Assembly (NCBI RefSeq): GCF_017498065.1
Contig: NZ_JAGDFX010000001.1
Location: 124,001-188,000 of the forward strand
DNA length: 64,000 bases
Source of the DNA: Oceanisphaera pacifica
Lineage (GTDB): Bacteria > Pseudomonadota > Gammaproteobacteria > Enterobacterales > Aeromonadaceae
Reading direction: 5' to 3'
Below the pieces are notes generated by a model, which was not told where the DNA came from, made no database searches, and was given only the letters and a program-made list of their open reading frames with translations. Shown in pieces: positions 57,102-64,000 of this stretch. Position 1 is the stretch's first letter. Every line of letters starts with the position of its first letter. A program made the translations under genes and the position numbers.

Positions 57102-58217
57102 TTAATCAGATTCAATAGTCACATTATCAAGTAAGCCTGCATCTAGCCCTTGATTGCCGCCTTGCAGCTTGATCATTAAACGTAGATCGTTCGGGGAGTC
57201 GGCATAGGCCAAGGCTTCGCTGTAACCAATATGATGTTGGGTATATAAATCAAACAAGGCCTGATCGAAGGTTTGCATCCCTTGCTCTCGTGACTTACTC
57301 ATGACTTCTTTTAAACGATGCATTTCACCTTGGCGTATTAAATCTGCCATTAGGGGAGTGTTTAGCAATACTTCAAACGCCGCTCGGCGCTTACCGCCAT
57401 CTTGAGTAGGAATCAACTGCTGTGCCACTATGGCTTTTAGGTTAAAGGATAAATCAAACTGTAATTGACGGTGCTTACTTTCTGGCACCAAGTGCATGAT
57501 CCTATCGATCGCCTGGTTGGCATTATTGGCATGCAAGGTCGCCATACATAAATGCCCAGTTTCGGCAAAGGCTAAGGCATAGCCCATGGTTTCTTCTGAG
57601 CGTATTTCACCAATCAAAATCACATTAGGGGCTTGGCGTAGCGAGCTTTTAAGTGCCGCTTCAAAGGATTCAGTATCTATGCCCACTTCACGTTGCGTAA
57701 TAATGGAGCGGTCGTGCTGGTGCACAAACTCCACCGGATCTTCAATGGTCAATATATGATCATCAGCATGACGATTTCGATGACCAATCATGGCCGCTTG
57801 GGTGGTCGACTTACCGGTACCCGTGCCCCCCACAAATAACACCAGTCCCCGCTTGGCCATGGCAATCTCACGCAAACTGTCGGGCAAGTAGAGTTCTTCA
57901 AAAGAGGGAATTTTACTTTCGATGCGGCGAATAACCATGCCCGCTTTTTCTTGCTGCCAAAATGCACTAACCCGAAAACGCCCATATTGCTGATCACTAA
58001 TGGCAAAGTTGGCCTCTTTGTCATGATGAAAGTGCTGATAGCCCTCTTTGGTTAAGCAAGAGTTAACCAAAGCCAGAGAGTCTTCAGCTGTTAGCTTATG
58101 CTCACCAACCGGCACTAGGGTGCCATGACTTTTTATCATGGGCGGCACACCCACAGAAATATATAAATCCGATGCCTGCTGCTCTACCATGGCCTGCAAT
58201 AACGGCGTTAATTGCAT
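57102..58217 (-). CDS. pilU: Type IV pilus retraction ATPase PilU
   Basis: 371-residue PilT paralogue. Walker A FVGGTGTGKSTTQAAM, Asp box IEDPVEFVHQHD, Walker B APNVILIGEIRSEETM and His box GHLCMATLHANN are complete. It assists PilT in pilus retraction. It follows pilT by 15 bp in one transcript. Unlike PilT, the C-terminal AIRNLIRE-type sequence is replaced by LMADLIRQGEMHRLKEVM. Confidence 0.95.
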   Translation of the reverse strand: MQLTPLLQAMVEQQASDLYISVGVPPMIKSHGTLVPVGEHKLTAEDSLALVNSCLTKEGYQHFHHDKEANFAISDQQYGRFRVSAFWQQEKAGMVIRRIESKIPSFEELYLPDSLREIAMAKRGLVLFVGGTGTGKSTTQAAMIGHRNRHADDHILTIEDPVEFVHQHDRSIITQREVGIDTESFEAALKSSLRQAPNVILIGEIRSEETMGYALAFAETGHLCMATLHANNANQAIDRIMHLVPESKHRQLQFDLSFNLKAIVAQQLIPTQDGGKRRAAFEVLLNTPLMADLIRQGEMHRLKEVMSKSREQGMQTFDQALFDLYTQHHIGYSEALAYADSPNDLRLMIKLQGGNQGLDAGLLDNVTIESD

Positions 58218-58232
58218 TAGGGTCTCCCGTTA

Positions 58233-59267
58233 TTAAATATTTTGCGGATCCGTCGCTTTTAAGCGTGCCTCTGCCGCTGTCACTATGCCGCTATTTACCA
58301 GTGTTTTTAAACATTGATCAATAGTTTGCATACCATGCGCCATACCGGTTTGAATAACTGAGTACATTTGCGCCACTTTATCTTCGCGAATTAAGTTACG
58401 AATGGCCGGCGTCCCTAACATAATTTCGTGTGCCGCTACGCGTCCCCCGCCCTCTTTTCGTAATAGTGTTTGTGAAATAACTGCGCGCAGCGACTCTGAG
58501 AGCATGGATCTTACCATGTCTTTTTCCGCCCCAGGAAACACATCCACAATACGGTCTATGGTTTTGGCCGCCGACGAGGTGTGCAAGGTGGCAAACACCA
58601 AGTGCCCGGTTTCTGCAGCCGTTAGCGCTAAGCGAATGGTTTCTAAATCTCTCAGCTCCCCCACCAAAATAATATCGGGATCTTCCCGTAGCGATGAGCG
58701 CAGCGCTTGACTAAAAGAGTGCGTATCTCTGTGTACTTCACGCTGGTTGACCAAACACTTTTTATTGGCGTGTACAAACTCAATCGGATCTTCAATAGTC
58801 AGGATATGCTTATTATAATTCTCATTAATATGATCAACCATAGCGGCAAGCGTGGTCGATTTACCTGAACCTGTGGGGCCTGTGACTAGTACTAACCCTC
58901 GCTGATATTCAGCGATACGTCGAAAGATTTCAGGCCCACCGAGTTGATCTAAACTCAGCACTTCACTGGGGATCACCCGAAATACCGCAGCCGCTCCTCG
59001 CGCTTGGTGATAGGCGTTAACACGAAAGCGCGCCAAGTCAGGCAGCTCAAAAGAAAAATCCACTTCTAGATTATCTTCCAGCTCTTTACGCTGGCGATCA
59101 TTCATAATGTCGTACACCAAACGGTGCACTTCTTGATGCTCTAGCACGGGCAAGTTAATTTTACGTACTTCACCGTCTACACGTATTTGTGGCGATACAC
59201 CCGCTGATAGGTGCAGATCCGAGGCGTTATGCTTTACACTAAAGGCCAATAATTCCGTAATGTCCAT
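58233..59267 (-). CDS. pilT: Type IV pilus retraction ATPase PilT
   Basis: 344-residue hexameric motor for pilus retraction and twitching. Walker A VTGPTGSGKSTTLAAM, Walker B DPDIILVGELRD, His box GHLVFATLHTSS and the PilT-specific AIRNLIREDKVAQM are all present. Length is the same as PilT in Pseudomonas (344). Cotranscribed with pilU and divergent from yggS; acts with the pilABCD products encoded 40 kb away. Confidence 0.97.
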   Translation of the reverse strand: MDITELLAFSVKHNASDLHLSAGVSPQIRVDGEVRKINLPVLEHQEVHRLVYDIMNDRQRKELEDNLEVDFSFELPDLARFRVNAYHQARGAAAVFRVIPSEVLSLDQLGGPEIFRRIAEYQRGLVLVTGPTGSGKSTTLAAMVDHINENYNKHILTIEDPIEFVHANKKCLVNQREVHRDTHSFSQALRSSLREDPDIILVGELRDLETIRLALTAAETGHLVFATLHTSSAAKTIDRIVDVFPGAEKDMVRSMLSESLRAVISQTLLRKEGGGRVAAHEIMLGTPAIRNLIREDKVAQMYSVIQTGMAHGMQTIDQCLKTLVNSGIVTAAEARLKATDPQNI

Positions 59268-59302
59268 TAATCTCTCCCTGCAGCACTTGGTTTATTACTC
59301 AT

Positions 59303-59995
59303 ATGAATACTATCTTACAACAGCTGCACTTAGTGCACGACCGAATATCTAATGCGGCTATATCCTGTGATCGCCATCCCGATACCGTACAATTACTCGC
59401 GGTCAGCAAAACCAAACCTGCCGCGGGTGTACTCACCGCTTATCAAGCTGGCCAGCGTCAGTTTGGTGAGAATTATGTACAAGAAGCACTTGATAAAATA
59501 GCCAGCTTACGCGCCGATTGCCCCGATATTGTCTGGCATTTAATTGGCCCTTTGCAGTCTAATAAAACCAAACCCGTGGCCGAGGCCTTCGACTGGGTGC
59601 AAAGTGTTAGTCGCCTTAAAATTGCCGAGCGTCTCAGTGCACAGCGCCCTGAACATTTGCCCGCGCTTAATATTTGTTTACAGGTCAATATTAGCCAAGA
59701 AGCCAGCAAGTCAGGTTTATCTATTACTGAAGCTGAAGTCTTAGCGGCTGACATCGCCAAACTCCCTAGATTATGCTTACGGGGCATTATGGCGATACCT
59801 GAAGCCACTGATGATAACGAAAAACTCAGTGCGCAATTAGTAGAGTTACGACAACTGTTTGATAGAATGGCAGAAAAACATCCCACAATAGATACCTTGT
59901 CTATGGGAATGAGTAACGATCTCGAACTCGCAGTAGCCTGTGGCAGCACCCTAGTGCGGGTGGGCACGGCTATTTTTGGCTCTCGCAACGTGTGA
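59303..59995 (+). CDS. yggS: PLP homeostasis protein YggS
   Basis: 230-residue PLP-binding TIM-barrel protein (PLPBP/YBL036C family). The PLP lysine is in LLAVSKTKPA; GENYVQEALDKI and SMGMSNDLELAVACGSTLVRVGTAIFG are family signatures. It has no known enzyme activity and maintains vitamin B6 balance. First gene of a run yggS-proC-yggT-yggU divergent from pilT. Confidence 0.96.
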   Translation: MNTILQQLHLVHDRISNAAISCDRHPDTVQLLAVSKTKPAAGVLTAYQAGQRQFGENYVQEALDKIASLRADCPDIVWHLIGPLQSNKTKPVAEAFDWVQSVSRLKIAERLSAQRPEHLPALNICLQVNISQEASKSGLSITEAEVLAADIAKLPRLCLRGIMAIPEATDDNEKLSAQLVELRQLFDRMAEKHPTIDTLSMGMSNDLELAVACGSTLVRVGTAIFGSRNV

Positions 59996-60005
59996 GTAAT
60001 CAGTA

Positions 60006-60845
60006 ATGGACCCTCAGTCTGTAATAGAAGAAAAAAAACTGGCCTTTATTGGGGCGGGGAATATGTCGCGCAGCCTTATCTCTGGGCTAATACAAGCAGG
60101 CTATCCCGCTCATTTGATTATGGCAACAAACCCTTCAATAAGTAAGCTTGAGAAATTAGCGGCTGATTTTGGTATTCATATCAGCCAAGATAATGGCCAG
60201 GCTCTTGAGTGGGCTCAAGCAGTAGTGTTGGCCGTTAAGCCACAAATGATGGCGAGCATGTTGGCTGATTTACAAGCACAAGGAGCCAAGCTTGATAATA
60301 CCTTGCTGATCTCCATTGCGGCTGGTATTAATGTGGCACGTTTACAAGAAATGACTGGGCAAACGCGCATTATTCGTACCATGCCCAATACTCCTTCCTT
60401 GCTGGGCTTGGGCATGACCGGCTTATATGCTCGCCCCAACATTAGTCAAGGCGATCGCGATTATGCCGAGCATATGATGCAAGCTGTGGGTAAAACATTA
60501 TGGGTGGATGAAGAAGACGGCATTAACCATATTATTGCCGCTGCGGGCAGCGCTCCTGCCTATTTTTTCTTGTTTATGGAAGCCATGGCAGCACACGCAA
60601 TTCAGTCTGGCTTTAGCGAGCAAGACGCACGCCTCTTAGTACAGCAAACCGCCCTAGGTGCCGCCAATATGGTGGTCGCAAATCCTGATACGGGACTGGG
60701 CGAGCTCAGGGCTCAAGTGACCTCTAAAGGGGGCACTACGGCCCAAGCCATTGCGCACTTTCAAGAGCAAGGCCTAGAACACTTGGTTGCCAATGCCATG
60801 ACTGCCGCCGTAACACGCGCCCGCGAACTAGAAACTCAGCTCTAA
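60006..60845 (+). CDS. proC: Pyrroline-5-carboxylate reductase
   Basis: 279-residue NAD(P)H-dependent enzyme of the last step of proline synthesis. The N-terminal Rossmann motif is FIGAGNMSRSLISGL; the C-terminal domain has SAPAYFFLFMEAM and the signature LRAQVTSKGGTTAQAI. It lies 10 bp after yggS. Confidence 0.97.
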   Translation: MDPQSVIEEKKLAFIGAGNMSRSLISGLIQAGYPAHLIMATNPSISKLEKLAADFGIHISQDNGQALEWAQAVVLAVKPQMMASMLADLQAQGAKLDNTLLISIAAGINVARLQEMTGQTRIIRTMPNTPSLLGLGMTGLYARPNISQGDRDYAEHMMQAVGKTLWVDEEDGINHIIAAAGSAPAYFFLFMEAMAAHAIQSGFSEQDARLLVQQTALGAANMVVANPDTGLGELRAQVTSKGGTTAQAIAHFQEQGLEHLVANAMTAAVTRARELETQL

Positions 60846-60854
60846 GGAACCTTG

Positions 60855-61406
60855 ATGAATACCGCTTACTTTCTTATTAATACGATATGTAACCTTTACC
60901 TAATGATAGTGCTGATGCGAATCTGGTTACAGCTGGCGAGAGCCGACTTTTATAACCCAGTTAGCCAGTTTGTCGTTAAAGCCACCAACCCCGTTCTTAA
61001 GCCCTTACGTCGCGTTATTCCTGGCTTTTTTGGCATTGATATGGCCGCGGTATTATTGGCAATATTAGTAGCCACCCTAAAGCTGGTGCTGTTTAAAGCA
61101 TTACATATCATGGATGCTAGCTGGGGCACCATGTTGTTGGTGGGGGCACTAAGTGTACTAAAAACCGCCGGTACCATGCTGTTTTGGGTGATGATTGTTC
61201 GCGCCCTTCTTAGCTGGGTCAGCCAAGGCAATAACCCCATTGAATATTTACTCTTTCAATTAACCGAGCCATTGCTTGCCCCAATTCGCCGCATTATTCC
61301 AGCCATGGGCGGCTTGGACTTGTCTATGTTAGTGGCCTTTATTATTTTGCAGGTACTTAACTTTTTAATGGGCGATTTAATTGGCCCTTTATGGTGGCAG
61401 CTGTAA
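60855..61406 (+). CDS. yggT: YggT family membrane protein
   Basis: 183-residue protein with two YGGT repeats, each with membrane helices around an amphipathic segment: NPVSQFVVKATNPVLKPLRR ... and NPIEYLLFQLTEPLLAPIRR. Relatives are implicated in osmotic/potassium balance and in division or chlorophyll-complex biogenesis in other lineages. The ATG at 60855 with AAGGAA upstream is preferred to the TTG at 60852. It lies 9 bp after proC. Confidence 0.93.
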   Translation: MNTAYFLINTICNLYLMIVLMRIWLQLARADFYNPVSQFVVKATNPVLKPLRRVIPGFFGIDMAAVLLAILVATLKLVLFKALHIMDASWGTMLLVGALSVLKTAGTMLFWVMIVRALLSWVSQGNNPIEYLLFQLTEPLLAPIRRIIPAMGGLDLSMLVAFIILQVLNFLMGDLIGPLWWQL

Positions 61407-61418
61407 CGCTGAGCCTGT

Positions 61419-61733
61419 ATGTCTGAGCCCATAAAATCGGCTGTGCGTTTAGTGCAAGATACCTTGTATTTAAGTCTGTATGTACAAACTAAAACAAGCC
61501 GTGACCGTATCGTCACCATGGTGGGAGACGAGTTAAAAGTTGCCATTACCGCTCCCCCTGTCGATGGCAAGGCTAACGCACACCTTTTAAAATGGCTGGC
61601 AAAACAGTGCAAAGTCGCACCATCTCAGGTGCAATTGCTATCGGGCCATAACAGTCGACATAAGCGCGTAGTAATTCATTCACCGCAAAATATTCCAGCC
61701 ACACTAAGTGAATATTTGCCTAAATCTACCTAA
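61419..61733 (+). CDS. yggU: YggU family protein (DUF167)
   Basis: 104-residue single-domain protein of the UPF0235/DUF167 family, with the conserved core TKTSRDRIVTMVGDELKVAI and APPVDGKANAHLLKWLAKQC, then GHNSRHKRVVI. Biochemical role unknown. It follows yggT by 12 bp, the usual order. Confidence 0.94.
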   Translation: MSEPIKSAVRLVQDTLYLSLYVQTKTSRDRIVTMVGDELKVAITAPPVDGKANAHLLKWLAKQCKVAPSQVQLLSGHNSRHKRVVIHSPQNIPATLSEYLPKST

Positions 61734-61786
61734 ACTTACGTTGACTCGCCCCTTCATTCATTTCGTCACACACCAATAAGGGATAT

Positions 61787-62215
61787 ATGATGTTTAAACA
61801 CATAGTCACCACCTTACTGTTGAGCTTGGGCTTAGCGCTATCAAGCCAAGCTCATGCTGAACAAACAACCATAGGTAGCTGGACTGTACATTACAACGCC
61901 CTGCCCTCTACCTTTTTAACACCAGACGTAGCCCGTGCTAATCGCATTGAGCGTAGCCGCTACAATGGCCTATTAAATATTGCGGTATTAGATGAAAACG
62001 GCAAAGCGGTGCAAGTGAACTTAACCGGCAACGGAAAAACCTTGTTAGGCACAGAGCGCGCGTTAGAATTTCAGACCATACGTGAAGGGGACGCTATTTA
62101 TTACATTGCTCAATATCCCTACCGTAATGAAGACAATGTGTTGTTTACCATCGATATTAGCGGCCCCAAACAGGGTGGCGAACTGTCTTTTAGACACACC
62201 TTTTATACGGATTAA
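61787..62215 (+). CDS. DUF4426 secreted protein
   Basis: 142-residue protein with a signal peptide ([20 protein letters not shown], ending QAHA) and a compact beta-rich domain with the motif [20 protein letters not shown] typical of DUF4426. It commonly sits between yggU and rdgB in marine gammaproteobacteria. A ribosome site (AAGGG) precedes two adjacent ATG codons. Periplasmic; function unknown. Confidence 0.88.
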   Translation: MMFKHIVTTLLLSLGLALSSQAHAEQTTIGSWTVHYNALPSTFLTPDVARANRIERSRYNGLLNIAVLDENGKAVQVNLTGNGKTLLGTERALEFQTIREGDAIYYIAQYPYRNEDNVLFTIDISGPKQGGELSFRHTFYTD

Positions 62216-62228
62216 TCACACCCTACGG

Positions 62229-62263
62229 GCAGCGTTAAGCCGTAAGCTATCAGCGGTCAGTTA
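62229..62263. repeat. GCTATCAG-type intergenic element
   Basis: A single copy (AGCCGTAAGCTATCAGCGGT core) in the short gap between the DUF4426 gene and rdgB. Confidence 0.65.
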
Positions 62264-62312
62264 CCACATACCGAAGGCGGCTAAATCTAGTGCACACAGA
62301 AATGAGACAATC

Positions 62313-62933
62313 ATGAGTCAAAAGATAGTATTAGCCTCAGGCAATGCCAAAAAAATAGCTGAATTACAGAGCCTACTGGGTGAGCTTAATCTTACCGTCA
62401 TTGCGCAAAGCGAATTCGCCGTTATAGACGCAGAAGAAACCGGCACCACTTTTGTAGAAAACGCCATTATAAAAGCCCGCCATGCCGCCAGTATCACCGG
62501 CTTACCAGCCATTGCCGATGACTCAGGTATTAGTGTGCGTGCACTCGATGGTCGCCCAGGGGTGTATTCGGCTCGCTTTGCCGGTGAACAAGCCACCGAT
62601 CAACAAAACCTTGAGTTATTATTAAGCCAGCTTGAGGGAGTGCCTAGTGAGCAGCGCCAAGCCACTTTTTGGTGTGTATTGGTATTAATGCGCCACGCCC
62701 AGGATCCCACGCCACTCATTTGCACAGGCACTTGGGAGGGAGGCATCACCACTCACCCCCAAGGTGGCCAAGGGTTTGGTTACGATCCCATTTTTTGGGT
62801 CGCAGAGATGAATAAAACCGCCGCTGAGTTAACGGCGGCTGAAAAAAATAGCCTAAGCCACAGAGGAAAAGCCTTGCGCCAGCTACAAGCTTTGCTGCAA
62901 GCACACCCCCTATACCTAACTGAGTCTGTATAA
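62313..62933 (+). CDS. rdgB: XTP/dITP diphosphatase
   Basis: 206-residue Ham1/RdgB enzyme that removes non-canonical purine nucleotides. The N-terminal [13 protein letters not shown], the core [20 protein letters not shown] and the C-terminal GFGYDPIFW and LSHRGKAL motifs are complete. The frame remains open upstream to 62082, but the ATG at 62313 gives the normal N-terminus. The stop overlaps the hemW start (TAATG). Confidence 0.96.
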   Translation: MSQKIVLASGNAKKIAELQSLLGELNLTVIAQSEFAVIDAEETGTTFVENAIIKARHAASITGLPAIADDSGISVRALDGRPGVYSARFAGEQATDQQNLELLLSQLEGVPSEQRQATFWCVLVLMRHAQDPTPLICTGTWEGGITTHPQGGQGFGYDPIFWVAEMNKTAAELTAAEKNSLSHRGKALRQLQALLQAHPLYLTESV

Positions 62934-64000
62934 TGCACCTTCCTCCACTGAGTCTTTATGTGCATATTCCTTGGTGCGTGCAAAAATGCCCCTATTGCGA
63001 CTTTAATTCTCATACCCTAAAAGAGGCAATTCCGGAGCAGGCTTATATTGCCGCCTTGTTAGAGGATTTACGCCAAGACCTGCACTTTGTTCAAGGCCGA
63101 GCGTTGCACAGTATTTTTATTGGCGGTGGCACCCCAAGCCTGATGAGCCCTGAGGCGATCGCGCGCTTATTAGCTGGAATAGCAGCCTTAATTCCATTTC
63201 AGCCAGAGATGGAAATCACACTAGAAGCCAACCCAGGCACAGTGGAGGCTGGGCGTTTTGCCGGCTTTAAAGCCGCGGGCGTTAATCGTATTTCGATTGG
63301 CATTCAAAGCTTCCAGCCAGAAAAGCTCACCCGCTTAGGCCGTATTCACGACCCTGAGCAAGCGCGTTTTGCCGCCCAAGAAGCGGCGAATGTCGGCCTA
63401 ACCAGCTTTAACGTGGATTTAATGCACGGCTTACCCGATCAAAGCCTAAATGATGCTTTATCTGATTTGGAGCAGGCAATAGCATTAGCGCCGCCCCATT
63501 TATCTTGGTATCAGCTGACCATTGAAGCTAATACGCCTTTTGCTTCGCGCCCACCCACTCTGCCTGAAGATGACACCTTGGCTGATATTTATGACCAAGG
63601 GCATGCCTTATTATTAGCCAATGGTTATCAGCAATATGAAGTGTCGGCCTACGCTAAGCCTGGCTTTGAGGCACAACATAACCTTAATTATTGGCGCTTT
63701 GGCGACTACTTGGGCATTGGCTGTGGTGCTCATGGCAAAATTACGCTACCACTAGAAAATAAGCTGGTGCGCACCGTTAAGGTAAAACACCCTAAAGGTT
63801 ACTTAGAAGCCGACCGACCTTATTTAGATCAGTATTGGGCCATTGCCGAGCAAGATCTGTCGCTGGAATACTTTATGAATCGACTGCGCTTGTTCGAGCC
63901 TATTCCCAAACAAGACTTTACGCAGCGCACTGGCCTGTCGCTCACGCGGCTGCAAGCGCCACTGGCAGAGGCATTGCGCCTAACACTGCTCGAAGAAACA
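62933..64000 (+). CDS. hemW: Heme chaperone HemW (radical SAM, partial, C-terminus cut)
   Basis: The visible 356 residues start [20 protein letters not shown] and carry the radical SAM cluster motif CVQKCPYC (CxxxCxxC), GGGTPSLMSP and EANPGTV. The C-terminal HemN-like domain begins before the edge (LSLEYFMNRLRLFEPIPKQDF). HemW passes heme to other proteins; it lacks the first cluster-adjacent residues of true HemN. Translationally coupled to rdgB. Confidence 0.93.
   Translation, partial: MHLPPLSLYVHIPWCVQKCPYCDFNSHTLKEAIPEQAYIAALLEDLRQDLHFVQGRALHSIFIGGGTPSLMSPEAIARLLAGIAALIPFQPEMEITLEANPGTVEAGRFAGFKAAGVNRISIGIQSFQPEKLTRLGRIHDPEQARFAAQEAANVGLTSFNVDLMHGLPDQSLNDALSDLEQAIALAPPHLSWYQLTIEANTPFASRPPTLPEDDTLADIYDQGHALLLANGYQQYEVSAYAKPGFEAQHNLNYWRFGDYLGIGCGAHGKITLPLENKLVRTVKVKHPKGYLEADRPYLDQYWAIAEQDLSLEYFMNRLRLFEPIPKQDFTQRTGLSLTRLQAPLAEALRLTLLEET

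Overview
The window is a chromosomal segment of a gammaproteobacterium. Gene content and order (pdhR-aceE-aceF-lpd, nadC/ampD next to pilABCD-coaE, pilTU next to yggS-proC-yggT-yggU-rdgB-hemW, fldB next to xerD, srmB divergent from the YfiC-type tRNA methyltransferase, recJ/prfB/lysS) fit a marine Aeromonadales-type bacterium such as Oceanisphaera, Oceanimonas or Zobellella. This placement is an inference from gene order and protein similarity recalled from memory; no 16S gene or database search was available. No prophage, insertion sequence, CRISPR array, integrase or replication origin was seen.

Layout. 1-4 kb: a patatin/BamA-like outer-membrane phospholipase (cut by the window edge) and an HBM-type chemoreceptor. 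4-11 kb: the pyruvate dehydrogenase operon with its GntR repressor PdhR and a clear PdhR box. 11.5-18.9 kb: nadC, a retropepsin-like protease, ampD and the type IV pilus cluster pilABCD with coaE. 18.9-23.6 kb: a four-gene minus-strand operon of envelope proteins (COG3014-like lipoprotein, LpoB-like lipoprotein, a long secreted protein, a CsgG-like protein). 24-28.4 kb: M18 aminopeptidase, trmB, mutY-yggX and a tRNA cluster (three tRNA-Phe, one tRNA-Thr). 28.4-33 kb: the most accessory-looking stretch, with small secreted proteins, an orphan VasI/TagO-like gene, and a Tat-signal repeat protein translationally coupled to an HprK-like kinase/PqqD fusion, followed by an outer-membrane protein. 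33-44.7 kb: cold-shock protein, drug efflux, a divergent Hfq paralogue, dapA with a lysine-codon-rich leader and terminator, rsmC, a small membrane protein behind a Fur-like box, an FMN glutamate-synthase-family protein, a diguanylate cyclase, lysS and frameshifted prfB. 44.9-53.5 kb: a Cache chemoreceptor, a frameshifted Crp/Fnr gene, recJ, xerD, fldB and brnQ. 53.5-64 kb: RNA-modification and helicase genes, a duplicated terminator-bearing repeat, yaaA, pilU/pilT and the yggS-to-hemW run (hemW cut by the edge).

How the genes work together. Pyruvate dehydrogenase is controlled by PdhR. Type IV pili are assembled by PilB/C/D and retracted by PilT/U encoded 40 kb away. Two chemoreceptors and one c-di-GMP synthase give sensory control. 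Several genes serve translation and RNA (lysS, prfB, rsmC, trmB, srmB, Hfq-like).

The points most worth a second look are the HprK/PqqD-Tat-repeat cassette (about 30.1-32.9 kb), the dapA leader attenuator (36.59-36.73 kb), the four-gene LpoB/CsgG-like envelope operon, the divergent Hfq, the 155-bp tandem repeat with terminator hairpins near 56.0-56.2 kb, and the many nested inverted-repeat elements that fill the gaps between genes.
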